Counted from the stretch's first letter, positions 51,508 through 62,999 are shown. The stretch: DNA of 64,000 bases from Isoetes taiwanensis (GCA_021234155.1 JAJEKV010000098.1:853084-917083); one strand, 5' to 3'. Made by a program: numbers and translations. Notes: generated from the sequence alone by a model not told the origin.

Positions 51508-51837
51508 ATGCTTTGGATTGGCAAGTTCAATCGTTGCCCCTTACACTCTGAGCACCTTAAGCCAGTTATGTTTGATGGATATCAGATGCTTATGCTTCAT
51601 AAATTCTTCTTTATTCATGAAGATATGCTTACAAAAGATCAATTTGCAATGTATCACTGGATGTGTTACTTCCATCTGGAGAACTTTAAAATTCTTGGTG
51701 CCAACATCATACAAGAAATTGATCCCATCTGGTCCTATGGTTTTGCCCCTGAATGGGCAAAAGTCTATTGGACTGGCTCATCATCAGAGGAGAATGGTCC
51801 ACTATCTCCTGCCTATGATTCATTAGAGGAAAAATGA
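51508..51837 (+). CDS. Hypothetical ORF, 109 codons
   Basis: It reads FDGYQMLMLHKFFFIHEDML, MYHWMCYFHLENFKILGANI and PIWSYGFAPEWAKVYWTGSS and ends in TGA. The frame just upstream (KFTIKDYQDLQDALDWQVQ, about 51472-51528) looks like part of the same protein with one shift. The composition looks like a real globular protein, but I do not recognise the family. Confidence 0.35.
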   Translation: MLWIGKFNRCPLHSEHLKPVMFDGYQMLMLHKFFFIHEDMLTKDQFAMYHWMCYFHLENFKILGANIIQEIDPIWSYGFAPEWAKVYWTGSSSEENGPLSPAYDSLEEK

Positions 51838-51945
51838 GATCACATTTTGTCCCATTAAGGGATGCTTAAAATGCCATGTCAGTTTTCTAAACTGTTCAAT
51901 AAGAGAAGAGCTCCAGTATATCTCATTCCAGTATTATGTGGCAGC

Positions 51946-52304
51946 CTGTAATTAATGCAGCTGCAACTAACTTCTGTAGTTTCATTTTTTCATTATAACT
52001 TTTGATCCAGAACTCCGATTCAAAAACTTTTTGTAGCAATGGGTTCGTCTTCACAAGATCTATCTAGTGATAACCCATTCATACATCTTTTACGATATAA
52101 ATATATAAGAAATAAGCAAAAAATCATATTTTTTTAAGGTTAATGCATATGACCATATTGAAATACATCATAACCATATATCATTGGAAAGATCTTTTCA
52201 TTCCGCATCTAATGCAACAAATGCCGCAACATTTTGACAAGTGGATCAAAAGTTATGGGGGGAAAACAACAGCAATGAAGTTGTTGGTGCTGCATTAATT
52301 GCAG
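51946..52304. mobile_element. MITE-like element with 28-bp terminal inverted repeats
   Basis: The 5' end CTGTAATTAATGCAGC is followed by (TG)CAACTAACTTC. The reverse-complemented 3' end reads CTGCAATTAATGCAGC followed by (AC)CAACAACTTC. The interior (about 300 bp) is AT-rich and noncoding. No convincing target duplication is visible, so the superfamily is open. Confidence 0.6.
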
Positions 52305-53060
52305 TTAATAGAGGGTAGCCATTCCATTGGAGGATTCTTATGGGGATAAAATGAGATCTCAAATTTCCTCTAATGATAGCCTCAAATTATTTGACATATC
52401 CCTCTATAGCAATTAGCATTGGCTAATCCCATGGCACCACCCATGTTCATGCTATACATGCTACCTGCAGTCCAGTTTAACCTCTCCCTACCCCGCCAAC
52501 TGTTACCCCTCCACAAATTCCACCTCATCCAGCGTATCCACCTGATGAGATCATATCTTCCTCATTGAGAACTTTTCTTAGAACACATATTTGCAATAGG
52601 TACTCTTTCCAAAAAATCAAGATTCAGTCAATAGCATGGTCAAGCATGGAAGATATAAGTCGACAAATATAGTTATAGAGTTTTTGTTTCATTTCTATAC
52701 TAGACTATACACTTGGCTTACTAGACTATACACTTGGCTTCCATATGTTAGACATTTCTCCACTTCATGATGTATGTCTATATAAAACTACTTTTCCAAT
52801 TTTTTGTCCTTCTTTTAATAAAATAAGTCTAAAGGTAGGGGTTCTCTAGGCCTTCCACCATATATACAACTTTTTCCCTCCAAAAGAAAGGAAGGAGAGG
52901 AAAAAAATATCAAAGTCAATAAAGACCTTTCAAGTCAAGATTGAACGGAAAAATTGCTACAGATTGCTCGAAATTGATTTCTAGATTGAAGAATAGAATA
53001 TAATAGATTTTTTATCGTCCATGGCGACCAATTGGCCTATGGGACACAAACAAAAAGAGA
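52305..53060. other. AT-rich intergenic DNA
   Basis: The only structure noted is a 22-bp tandem duplication (TACTAGACTATACACTTGGCT) at 52698-52740. Confidence 0.4.
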
Positions 53061-53180
53061 GCAACAAGCGTATTACTGTCAGGACTAAAAAACCCCCACC
53101 CCGAAGGGTCTTTGAGGGAAAAACCTTAGCAGTAGTAAGTATGTTGGTACACTGTACAGTTGTATAGGACAATTCAGTAC
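53005..53180 (-). repeat. Copia-type 3'UTR hairpin module, degenerate copy 1
   Basis: The minus strand reads GGTTTTTCCCTCAAAGACCC, TTCG, GGGTGGGGGTTTTTTAG. Outer flanks TACTACTG and CAGTAATA pair around it. The flank downstream on the minus strand (CCCATAGGCCAATTGGTC, ATGGACGATAAAAAA) matches 63100-63135, so 53005-53180 and 63000-63135 are copies of one longer repeat. Confidence 0.6.
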
Positions 53181-56100
53181 TGCCCCAGAGGACACAACTA
53201 AGACCGTGTATCCATAATTTCCTGGAGATATGACCCCAACAAGCTCATGGAGGCCATATTCAATAACACCACACTTGAATATGGGTAAAACTGCTCCAAA
53301 TCGCTTAAAAAAGAACTATAAACCGCTTTGTTTTGGATTGTTGTTGCATTGAATTGCACCCAACAACTTTAGATTCATTTGGAATCGTCCCAAATTGCTT
53401 AATCAAGCATAAAAATAATTGTTTGGCTAGAACCCTAATCGTGATTGGAGCTCTATGTGGATGCATGGCAACAATCAAGTTGAGCTAGCGGTGGCCAGGA
53501 TCTTGGCTAGGGGGTAGCCCCCTAGCCTCCAACCAAGAATTTTGGTCACGCTCTTGAAGGGGCATTCCTAGTGTGATAGGGGGGTTGCCCCCAGGAATTT
53601 TCTTTTCTAAAAGGCTATTGGTTAATATGGTTCTTAAAGCTTGGATGGTCACTAATGTGATTTCACCCTTGGTCAAAATATCTCACCCCGTAGAAGAACA
53701 ATCTCTAAAGTTGCAATAGCTATATATTAAGGGGAAATAAATATAATATATGGTTTTGATATCTTTGTATATTTGTAATGGATTCTCTAGTCCATAAGTC
53801 CTCATAGTCTACATTAAGGGGAAATAAATATAACATATAGTTTTGATATCTTTATATATTGTAATGTATTGTTTAATTCATAAGTCCTCATAGTCTATGT
53901 GATTGCATTCTAAGATGAAGCAAGAAGAAAGTTAAGGTATCCTCAAAGCAGGAAAATGCACCTATATCGTCGAGCTTTACTATTAATTTGCATGATCAAG
54001 AATCTCTTATATGATTCTTAATGTTGACATTTCGTCCTTGTTGTTATTTCTTAATAGCATCAACAATAAGAGTACGGGCATTTGATTAATTATATTTGAT
54101 AACTAAGATTCTAATCTTTGATTTTATACTGATTTTACATCTTTAGGGGATTAAGCAATAATATAATATTATGAACATGATAACCTCACTATCATGAATA
54201 ATAATACACTTATAAATATATATTTGTAACTATGACAAGCAACATGCAGTATAGCATGCCCTCTCATGATCAAGCATTTCTAGACAACAAGGGAGGAATA
54301 TATTATATAAGTTCAGCAAGTTATATGTGGAAGATTCTATTATTTCTAATGCAAAAATCAAATTTCCTGATGTCTTGAATAATTGGTTATATTTTACTAG
54401 AACCACTTGATCTTAAGAAATAACTGATAACTTTTCCTAATAGTAATCTTGTCTAGTAAAATTGATATAGTACAAATGTAGAAACGTAAGACTATTAGCT
54501 TGTCGAAAAATGAAAAGCATTGGGAAGGATGTTGTAGATGGAGGAGGTTAGATGACATAGGCATTGATAATGCTAATTACATATTTCACAGACAACAATG
54601 CTGCATGCATTTAAAATATCAAATATATATACATGTAATTATGCATTTACTTCAAGATTCACATTCGGAGTTATACCTAATAGATAAGTCCAATTTTATT
54701 AACTGTTTAAAATGTGAAACAATTGCAAGAGATGTACAAGAAATACTCTTCAGGATCTAAGTTTCCTTTCGACATACACAACACTATGCTATCCTTGTCT
54801 AATGCAAATCCTTCTTTGTTTTTGCTTGGGTTCTGGACCTACCAATAGCTAGTGGGCATAAAATTCATGTAAGGTAAACTTTAAATCAATTGGCATGAGC
54901 ACATATTATTTGAAAAGTTAGCCTTAAAAGGTTGCTGGAACTATTTATAGAGCTGAATATCTTCCTTTTTTTTGTTTCTCAACAAAAAAGCCATACTTAT
55001 TTATGCAAATTATCCCATACATAAAAAAATTTCTTGAATGCACCATAAAGTATTGATCTTCCTTAGCTTGTCTCATTTGGAGTTATGTCGGTGTATATTG
55101 AGTTTTTGCAAAAAGGCCAAGAAAATAAAATGGAGATACCAAGCATCATCAGTTTGCTTCTTTTGACCATCACATGCTTACTAACATTTCTTCTCCCGCT
55201 TTGGAGATTGCTTTGAGATGAGGGCTTTGCATTGCGCCCATACTTCTACAAGGTTCTATAGTGCGAGGATTTTGTTTTTCTATGGCTCTTTGCTGGAGTC
55301 TTTAATTTTGCTTCTTTTTTCTCATATAGACAGATGCCTGAACGGGCTATTTTTTCCTTTCGTCTTACAAGACTTAATTTGGGACACTTGATTTGCTATC
55401 TACTGGTTCGACCTAATATTTTATGTTCGAGACTACTTGCATCACCGTTCCTCTATTCTTGTTTCAATACCTAGTGGCTTTGCACTAATCTTTGGTCTTT
55501 AACATCAATTCTTCCATGGCGATGTCATGCCTAAGGAAGGAGATGGAGATAAGGAAGATAGAGCAAAGTGTAGATTTGTGGCAACGGAAAAAAACCTAGA
55601 GAGATGAAGAAAAAATAGCTAGGGAGATAGCAGTAAATGTAGCAAGTGCTGAAACGAGTGACCCGAGCATTTTTTTTGTCATACTGGAACTGCATCAAAT
55701 CCACAGATGTGAAGTAGGGGATTCCTGGACCTCTTTCTCCTATTGATGTTGTTGTCAGTTTGATTTTGCTTTACTACTCGGCTTGCTGAAGGTGCCCACC
55801 ATTTTTATAATGGACATCTTCCTTGATTTACCACGCTATGTTGGTATTTCTTTCCATCTCCCTTGAATCCAGCTATTTGGGTATTCCTTTATTTTGGTTT
55901 CAAATAAAAGTGTAGCCGTGTCTCAGGGAAAATTTTAAGGGACCTATAATTTTGTATAAGCATAATGAATTGGCCATTCCTTGTAAAATATGCACCCAAA
56001 AGTGTAGCCTGAATTGGCCATTTTTCCTATTTTTTTCTGATGTGGCTGCAACCCAATTGGCGATTTTTGAACCAAATATCTAATAATGTGTAGCTCAAAT

Positions 56101-56473
56101 GGTGATTTTTAGCTAGATTCTTATTAAATATAGAGCTAGTTGCCGAAACATAAAGAAGTCGCTACCCTATATAAATGTGTTTAAGTTACATGTTGTATGA
56201 ATTTGAATTCATCCCCCATGTATTTCAATAATGCACATATTGCTGGTAGGGAGAATCAAAAATCGAATGCCAGAGTCTTCATAAAGAGGATTGAAAAGTG
56301 CCTCGACATTTGATTTTAAAAAAGAGCGGGATTATTCTTAGTTAGTAGATATAATTAGGAATAAAATTTTTTAATAATGTTGGCCCCCCCATAAGTGACG
56401 AATTTATGAGGGGGCCTCTTAATGAGTTAAGATTTGGCAAACTTAAGGCATTACATGATTTGGTCAAGTAAAT
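53181..56473. other. AT-rich intergenic DNA without a recognised gene
   Basis: Short open frames (such as 54500-54760) lack coding character. 55980-56110 repeats the words GTGTAGC and AATTGGC(C/G)ATTTTT several times. 53726-53898 is a tandem duplication, listed separately. Confidence 0.4.
53726..53898. repeat. Tandem duplication, 2 x 87 bp
   Basis: Both units begin ATTAAGGGGAAATAAATATA and end CATAAGTCCTCATAGTCTA. A few substitutions and small indels separate them. Confidence 0.85.
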
Positions 56474-56496
56474 GGCCATTCTAGAATGGGACTCGC

Positions 56497-56811
56497 ATGA
56501 AACCAACAAATTATAACACTTTTTGTCGTAGTGGATATGGACGTGGTCGTGGATCACGTGGATATCAATCTAGATATCAATCTATTGTGTGTGAATATTG
56601 TGGTCGTGATGGCCATGGCATTGCAAGATGCTTTGATAGAAAAGAGGATGAGAAACGAGATATGGAAGCTAATTGTGTTAATACATCACGTGATGGTGAA
56701 CAATATGGTGTGGAAAGAACAATTGGACATCCTGTACAAGCTAGTACAAATGTTTTAGGGAGTCACCGACCACATGATGATAGATTCAGTGTGCATCCCG
56801 CTCCCAAATAA
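56497..56811 (+). pseudogene. Copia gag C-terminal part with zinc knuckle
   Basis: An RG-rich segment (GYGRGRGSRGYQSRYQ) is followed by CEYCGRDGHGIARC, a CX2CX4HX4C knuckle that binds element RNA. The N-terminal capsid part is missing. The frame closes at a TAA shortly before a noncoding insertion. Confidence 0.8.
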
Positions 56812-57070
56812 TAATGATGGTATTGTGTGTTAAGCAATGGTGTTGAGCTTTGTTATGGTGTTGGTCATGTGTGTATACATCATGTTCCTCATTCATGTGT
56901 TATTGTGTGTTGCACCATGGTGTCAACTTCTACATATAGTGTTGGAATTTATTTCTTATATATATTGTTGAGCATTGATATTGTGTGTGGTATTGAAATA
57001 TTAAGTTCCTAACTTATAGTATTATCTTGAATTTATATGGTGTTGTCTAGCTATTATGTTTACAGCTTTG

Positions 57071-57516
57071 TGTAATTTTAGGTGCAACGCAACATATGGT
57101 ATATGAGAAATCCTTGCTCGAAATTACCATCCCTTTAGCCGTTTTAAAATATGTTTTATATGGGAGATGACAATCGTCAACAAATTCTTGGTATTGGTGA
57201 TCTACCATTACGAGCTCATTCAGGAATTCATTCTTTGCGTGGTGTTTTACATGTTCCTGCTTTACATCGTCATTTACTTTCTGTTTCTCGATTAACTGAT
57301 GTTGGTATTCATATTTACTTTGATGAGTTATTTTGCTACCTTTTGAAAGATGGCTTAATACTTGGTAGTGGCATGCGCCATCACAATTTATATGAGTACC
57401 AAATTACAGATGGTCTAATCTATGCTCTTACTGCACGACATCCTGATGGAGATTTATGGCATGGACGCTTTTGTCATGCCTCTTTTTCAGTCTTGTTGGA
57501 CATGAAGGCGACATGA
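57071..57516 (+). pseudogene. Copia protease remnant and GAG-pre-integrase
   Basis: GATQHMVYEKSLLE (57081-57122) is the protease flap region of Copia. The catalytic DSG before GATQHM is altered (ILGATQ). After a shift, 57151-57516 reads GDLPLRAHSGIHSLRGVLHV, HLLSVSRLTDVGIHI and LWHGRFCHASFSVLLDMKAT, the protease-integrase linker with the first zinc-binding His residues. Confidence 0.8.
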
Positions 57517-58686
57517 TGTCGATTAATGGCTTCTCGATGGATTCTCGGGCACTCTTGGCACCATGTGAGGCTTGTGTGCTTGGTAAGCCTTGTCGGGCGT
57601 TCTTTTAATCATGTTGGACCTCGTGCATCTTCTATTCGAGTTGGTCCATATGGATCTTTGTGGACCATTGCCGCGGTCCCTTGGTGGTGCCATATATTTT
57701 CTCTTAATCATTGATGATTACTCACGTTATTCTTTCATCTTTTCTCTTAAGAAGAAATCTGATGTTTTCTCAACGTTCTGTAAATGGAAGGCAATGGTAG
57801 AATTGCAGATGGATGTGCCCTTAAAAAACATTCGCAGTGAGAATGGTGGTGAATTTAAGAATCATGTATTTGACTCTTTTTGTACTAATCTTTGGCATTA
57901 CGAGAGAATTCTGATTACCACATACACCACAAAGATAATGGAGTGGCGTAACATAAGAACAGGGTGTCTTGAATGCTATTCGAGTATGTTGCTTCATTCG
58001 GTTTAAATACACAATTTTGGGCTGAAGCAGTAGTACAAATAGTTTATGTTCAAAATTGTATATCTTCTTCATCTGTGTTTGGTTTCACACCTTTTGAGAT
58101 ATGGTATTGCAAGAAGCCCACAGTAGCACATTTTAAGGTATTTGGATGTCAAGCCTATGCCTATATTCCTAAGGAGAAACGGAGTAAATTACAACCAGTT
58201 GCTCAAAAGGTTATCTTTTTAGGATATGCTGATAATGCACCAGCTTATCGATTGTTTGATTTGGTTTCTAAGAAAATTGTTCTATGCCGCTATAGAGATA
58301 CTATTGTTAATGAAACTGTTATGGCCCAGTCTCCTTCGCCATCTGTTACTCACGATATTCTATCAACTTTCCGAGAACACTATGATGACGATATTTTTGA
58401 TGATCGTGCCATTGAAGAAGTCTCATTGTTGCCTGATATTTCGGATTTACCTGATAGTGTTGGAGGAGAATATGAGGATATATCTGCTCAATTACATGAC
58501 AATATTATTTCGATGGATGATAATGTTCCTCAGCCACATGCAGAACCATCTTTACAACCTCCTGAAGTTATGTCTCAAAGAAGAGTTTCACACTTCTCGT
58601 GTTACTCGTGGCGTCCTCCGGTTACTTTCGTGACTATTATACTTTTGTCTCCATTACTGAACCTGTTACTATTCATGATGCTCTAA
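57517..58686 (+). pseudogene. Copia integrase
   Basis: The zinc cysteines are in CEACVLGKPCR (57570-57602). The core has MDLCGPLPRSLGGAIYFLLI, then IDDYSRYSFIFSLKKKSDVF. The second catalytic Asp motif reads RSENGGEF instead of RSDNGGEF. The usual PHTPQQNGVAER region is scrambled by frameshifts (57900-57980). The C-terminal part (57973-58686) is FGFTPFEIWYCKKPTVAHFK, VFGCQAYAYIPKEKRSKL and KVIFLGYADNAPAYRLFD. It would integrate element cDNA, but this copy cannot be active. Confidence 0.88.
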
Positions 58687-59790
58687 ATTCTGATGAGCAG
58701 GAATATTGGAAACAAGCAATGGATGTTGAATATCACTCTTTGATAAGCAAAGGCACATGGGATTTAGTTGCCCTTCCTTCTGGTCGCAAACCTATTAAAA
58801 GTAAGTGGGTTTTCTGTGTTAAAACTAAAGCAGATGGTACTTTTGACAGATTCAAAGCACGCTTGGTTGCGAAAGGGTTTTCTCAAATTGCTGGAATTGA
58901 TTATCATGAGACCTTCTCGCCTGTGGTACGCCTTGCGACTGTTCGCGCTTTGTTAGCATTTGCAGTCACCCATAATCTCTATGTTCATCAAATGGATGTT
59001 AAAACGGCCTTCCTCAATGGCGATCTTACAGAGGATATTTATATGGAACAACCCGATGGCTACAAGATTACCGTGTCACACACCTATGGTTTGCAAGTTC
59101 TGAAAAGCTTTATATGGTTTAAAACAAGCATCCTGCGTGCGGTATAAGAAAATGAATGAATTTTTTTTTTATACTTACCCACCCACCACTATGACGCAAA
59201 TCTCTATTACAAAAAGTTGGTCCTGCATTTATCTTTATTAAACGCTATATGTTGATGATACTATTCTAGTATCAAAGCAGATCTTGATTTTCTAGCTTCG
59301 GTGTAAAAATAGTCTTGGCGCCAAGCATTTGACATGGTGGATCTTGGTTCTATCAAATCTTGTCTTGGACTTCAAATTGAGCGTCCGCGATAATTGCATA
59401 AGATTGAGCCAGCGAAAGTATATCTACTCGAGTTACTTGACAAATATGATATGAGTAATGCTAAACCTCGGTCAACACCCTTGGGAGTTAACGTCAAATT
59501 GTTGAAACACATGTGTCCTCAAGCGAAGGCCTTGACATGGCTCAATATCCATATGCAAATCTTATCGGTGCTTTAATGTACTTAGCACATGCCACCAGGC
59601 CAGATATCAGTTATGTTGTCAACACATTAGGACAATTTATGTCTAATCCAGGACGCCAACATTGGAATGCAGCCAAACGAGTTCTTCGTTATCTAAAAGG
59701 CACTATAGATCATGCTACGGTTTATGTTCGTCAAGATATTGGTCCACAATTGGTTGGTTATCTTGGCGGGAGATTGGGGAGGTTGTCCTG
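58599..59790 (+). pseudogene. Copia reverse transcriptase
   Basis: WKQAMDVEYHSLISKGTWDL, KSKWVFCVKTKADGTFDRFK, ARLVAKGFSQIAGIDYHETF, SPVVRLATVRALLAFAV and HQMDVKTAFLNGDLTEDIYM follow in order. After shifts near 59100 come KALYGLKQAS-like residues, YVDDTILVSK near 59249 (catalytic YVDD intact), LLDKYDMSNAKPRSTPL and IGALMYLAHATRPDISYVVN. Frames break at least four times between 59090 and 59400. Confidence 0.9.
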
Positions 59791-60227
59791 ATACTTCTCG
59801 CTCTACAAGTGGAGCATGTTTCTTTATGAATAATTCTTTAATCTCTTGGTATAGCAAGAAACAACATTGTGTTGCTGTGTCCACTACTAAAGCAGAATAT
59901 GTTGCCGCTAGTATGGCAAGCAGAGAGTTGGTCTGGTTGCGACGTCTTCTTCAATCTTTTCAACAAGTACTAAAAGGTCCGGCACTTTTACATTGTGACA
60001 ATCAGAGTGCCATATCTTTAACTAAGGATGAGGTTTTCCATTCAAAGTCCAAGCATATTGATATTCATTACCATTACATTAAACTGGAAGTCAAGAAAAA
60101 GACAATTATGCTACAGTATTGTCCTACAGATAACATGATTGCGGATATCTTTACCAAAGCTTTACCTATGACAAAGCATGCAGATTTTACCACTCAGTTG
60201 CGGATCCTCCCTTCGTCTTCTACTTGA
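59712..60227 (+). pseudogene. Copia RNase H domain
   Basis: GDWGGCPDTSRSTSGACFFM, NNSLISWYSKKQHCVAVSTT and KAEYVAASMASRELVWLRRL are present. HCDNQSAISLTKDEVFHSKS carries the catalytic Asp, followed by KHIDIHYHYIKLEV and IADIFTKALP. This is the standard Copia C-terminus, ending at TAG 60225-60227. An extra base near 59765 separates it from the preceding frame. Confidence 0.92.
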
Positions 60228-60300
60228 TAGATACTTTTTTGAAGGGTGCCACGGTTTTTCCTTTTGCTTCCCACAAAAGGTTTTTTAACCCGGGCATATG
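60228..60300 (+). other. Copia 3'UTR conserved T-rich module
   Basis: TGCCACGGTTTTTCC, a spacer and AAAAGGTTTTTTAACCCGGG follow the RNase H stop. Runs of GGTTTTT and a final TTTTTAA(C/T) before the polypurine tract are a recurrent feature of plant Copia 3'UTRs (family knowledge). TGCC and GGCA can pair around it. Confidence 0.6.
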
Positions 60301-60396
60301 ACCAAGGCTGCAAGGGGGGATGCATGTGCATCCTTGGTCGCCTTCTGAGTATTTGAATCACATATACTTTGGTTTCTTTCATTGAGAGACCAACGT

Positions 60397-60407
60397 TGCA
60401 GGGGGAG
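60397..60407 (+). other. Copia polypurine tract
   Basis: TGCAGGGGGAG directly precedes the TG of the 3' LTR. It primes plus-strand DNA synthesis. Confidence 0.8.
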
Positions 60408-60687
60408 TGTTGGAGATGCTACGTTGTCCTCCAATGCATACAAGTGTGTCATGCAGTGCATGCATGTCTGTGTCGTGTATGTTCTCAATGCATGTGCATG
60501 CGTGTGCATGCATGCAACCCAATGTATATATATATATAGTGTGATTCAATACAATGAATATAGTGTGTTGTTCTGGGATCATCGCTTGTCTCTCTTTCGT
60601 CCTCTGTATCTCTCTTCCTTTGTATGCCTTGTCTAGGTTTTCATCATAAACTACTTGCTTCTCATTCATCTCAGCAGATTTTCTACA
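60408..60687 (+). repeat. Copia 3' LTR, 280 bp
   Basis: It starts TGTTGGAGATGC after the polypurine tract and ends TTTTCTACA (TG...CA ends). A TATA run lies at 60525-60538. 60421-60520 is rich in CATGCATGC-type words. No matching 5' LTR occurs in the window. Confidence 0.75.
60525..60538 (+). promoter_or_regulatory. TATA box of the Copia LTR
   Basis: TATATATATATATA lies about 117 bp into the LTR. Confidence 0.5.
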
Positions 60688-60804
60688 ATGGTGGATAGTG
60701 GGTAGCTGCACACATGCGAACTACCCATAAAAAATAAAGGGAAAATCCAATTACATCATTTGGACCCCAACAAAATACAATGCTAATAGAGACTGGGCTA
60801 GTGT

Positions 60805-60895
60805 ACCCGCCGAAAGCTTATCACCGGGATTAAAAAACCCCGCCCTTTCGGGTTTTCGAGGAAAAACCCTAGTGATAAGCCTTCGGCAAGGGGCT
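60805..60895 (-). repeat. Copia-type 3'UTR hairpin module, copy 2
   Basis: The minus strand reads GGTTTTTCCTCGAAAACCC, GAAA, GGGCGGGGTTTTTTAATCCC, enclosed by GCCGAAGGCTTATCAC and GTGATAAGCTTTCGGC. The outer arms form a stem of about 16 bp with one or two mismatches. No other Copia sequence adjoins it. Confidence 0.65.
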
Positions 60896-61085
60896 TGGAC
60901 AAACGTAAGGCATAAAAATCGCTCCCAAAACCCACGAATGGAAAAGTCGAAACAGATGCCGCTCGCTAACATGTACGCATCACCAACAAAACAACAAGAC
61001 AAACCAAAACCTCCCGTGGAGGAGGGTGATTACGCGTGCCCACGCGATAAAAATACAATAACAAAGAAGGGGGGAGGGTGGGTTC

Positions 61086-61612
61086 AAAGAGAATAAGGTA
61101 CTTGCTAAGAGAGAAGAGGAAGCGCCCGATGAAGTCGGCGTAAACGCCTAAAATAGCGAACTCCCAACAACGAACGGGCATCGCCCGCATGCATGCAAAA
61201 CATGCATGCTCATCCCATTCTAGAATGGCGATCCGATGTCTCGGATCGATGGGATTCTAGAATGGGACTCGTGATGAAACCAACAAACCGCCTAATACCA
61301 AAGGACTTCCTTAACAAACTAGGATCGAGGACAAAGGTCACAGGATGAAGGCTAAAGGCCGAGAACGGACAAAGATGAAAGAAACGCCAAATTGGCCAAA
61401 CCGTGGGAAGAAGCCCCTCCCCGCACGGAAACAATTCAAAGAGAATAAGGTGCTGAGAGAGAAGAGGAAGCCGATGAGAAGTCGAAGCGGCTTAGCCCTA
61501 AAATAGCGAACTCCCAACCAGAACGGGCATGCGCCGCCCGCATACATGCAAAACATGCATGCTCGTCCCATTCTAGAATGGCGATCCGATGTCTCGGATC
61601 GATGGGATTCCA
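61086..61612. repeat. Two-unit tandem repeat with nested palindromes, period about 352 bp
   Basis: Units 61086-61285 and 61438-61612 share AAAGAGAATAAGGT, AAATAGCGAACTCCCAAC, CATGCAAAACATGCATGCTC and CCCATTCTAGAATGG. Each unit holds the perfect 20-bp hairpin CGATCCGATGTCTCGGATCG. In the first unit a second ATTCTAGAATGGG makes a larger inverted repeat spanning about 61214-61265. Confidence 0.85.
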
Positions 61613-62999
61613 TAAGCATATCTAGTTTTCACTTGGGACTAAATTGGCCACAAAGTCGATACCGCTCCAATTAGCAAATATCTAATTGGCCATTCTAATA
61701 TCATAATAGGCAATAAAGTGCCACGAAATGGCGAATCTGCAGGTAGTCTGTATGTAATGCATCCTACTCAAGCCGGCCGTCCCATTTTGCCTGAACCTGT
61801 AATTTGTGGCCAAATGGCCCGCCAGGGCCACTAAAATTTTCGCTGCCGTGTCTTGAAGGAAAGGGATAGATATATGCTTCCATATATAGTTTAATCTGCC
61901 CTATGTCCATCCCTACATCCACAACGATTTCATGTGCAATCCCATTTTTTTAGCTCTTTTCTTTCATTAAGTGATGCAGAGATTTGTTACTGCCATTTTA
62001 CATTTCCTGCAATTCAATCTAGTGCTATTTTACATTCCTGCAATTCAATCTAATAAGCAACAGCTGATTTTTTATTTTTTTATTTTTTTTTAAACCTTAT
62101 CCTTCTATTTTCCTTCTGTTAAAGCTTTTATTATTAACCGGCAAGAAGCTCTAATGTAGGTGTTTTATGCTCTTGCAAGTGTGGTATGGACTTTGTCGAC
62201 CTTTCACTTGCAGGGAATAAAATCATTTGGTTCCATAGGAAATGAAGAAACTCACTAAAGTATGCGATGATTGAGTAAGAAGCGTTAATCATTGTGTTCC
62301 ATGTGCAAGCTTGTGGATATTTTGATCCAAACCAACATACTAATCTTAGAGATGATAAAAAGAGAGAGACTAAAATGTGTCTAAAATCTTTTTATTTTTC
62401 ATCTCTCAAACTGCATTAACTCTAATATATCTGAAGTGGGCCGTTGATTGGTAATTCCAACTACCTGGAGCAATATTCTTTTTTCTAAGTTAAACAAACA
62501 TAAGTTCTTCCAGTGCACTTTCCACTATTATAGTCAAGCACATTTTTAAGCCCTTTTTTATTATATTTTTTAGATGCACTCACAAGGCAACATATCATAA
62601 ACATTTGAGATCTTTTGTTTTTGTATTCTCACACTTTATAACATCTGACTGTTGAATGAGATTTACTATTTCCCATCCTGCCAAACTAGACGTTGAATAG
62701 GATCTACTACTTCCCATCTTGCCAAACTAGACGATGAGAAGGCATCTGTGGAATATGAACTTTTATAAGTAAAATTTCAAGCTTCAAGAATGCTGGTTCT
62801 TTTGATCCACGAATATCCTGAAGAGTTCCATGCACGATATTTTTTCACCGTTCACCACGTGAAGAAGGCTAGATAACATATGCATTTCTACACCTTCTGT
62901 AGAGATTCAATATGGAAGACTTATCAAGGGAAATGCAAGCGGCAATACTCAAAATTGATTTCTCTATATCCTAGATGTTATTAAAATTTAGTTTCTCAT
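61613..62999. other. AT-rich intergenic DNA
   Basis: No coding signal supported. It contains a 41-bp tandem duplication at 62651-62732 (GTTGAAT...CCAAACTAGAC). 61640-61740 repeats the word AATTGGCCA, also seen near 55970-56060. Confidence 0.4.
62651..62732. repeat. Tandem duplication, 2 x 41 bp
   Basis: Both units read GTTGAAT(G/A)(A)G, then TACTA.TTCCCATC.TGCC and AAACTAGAC. Confidence 0.8.

Larger units (their letters stand above)
56474..60687 (+). mobile_element. Ty1/Copia retrotransposon, 5'-truncated, with 3' LTR
   Basis: In order: the gag zinc knuckle, protease remnant, GAG-pre-integrase, integrase, reverse transcriptase, RNase H, 3'UTR hairpin module, polypurine tract and a 280-bp 3' LTR. 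Integrase before reverse transcriptase marks it as Copia. No 5' LTR or gag N-terminus is present; the sequence starts abruptly at a CCATTCTAGAATGG palindrome. A noncoding insertion (56812-57070) separates gag from protease. Several frameshifts and a D-to-E change in the integrase show that it is dead. Confidence 0.93.

Noticed and set aside
53485-54760. Short open frames (such as 54500-54760) as small genes
   Set aside because: AT-rich context, no recognisable protein features, and nothing in the surroundings supports expression.
60688-60740. A primer-binding site after the Copia LTR, implying a second element
   Set aside because: The sequence ATGGTGGATAGTGGGTAGC does not match the usual TGGTATCAGAGC closely, and no gag follows.
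61086-61612. Direct repeats with palindromes as a CRISPR array or an origin
   Set aside because: There are only two long units without regular spacers, and the window is clearly a plant nuclear repeat region.
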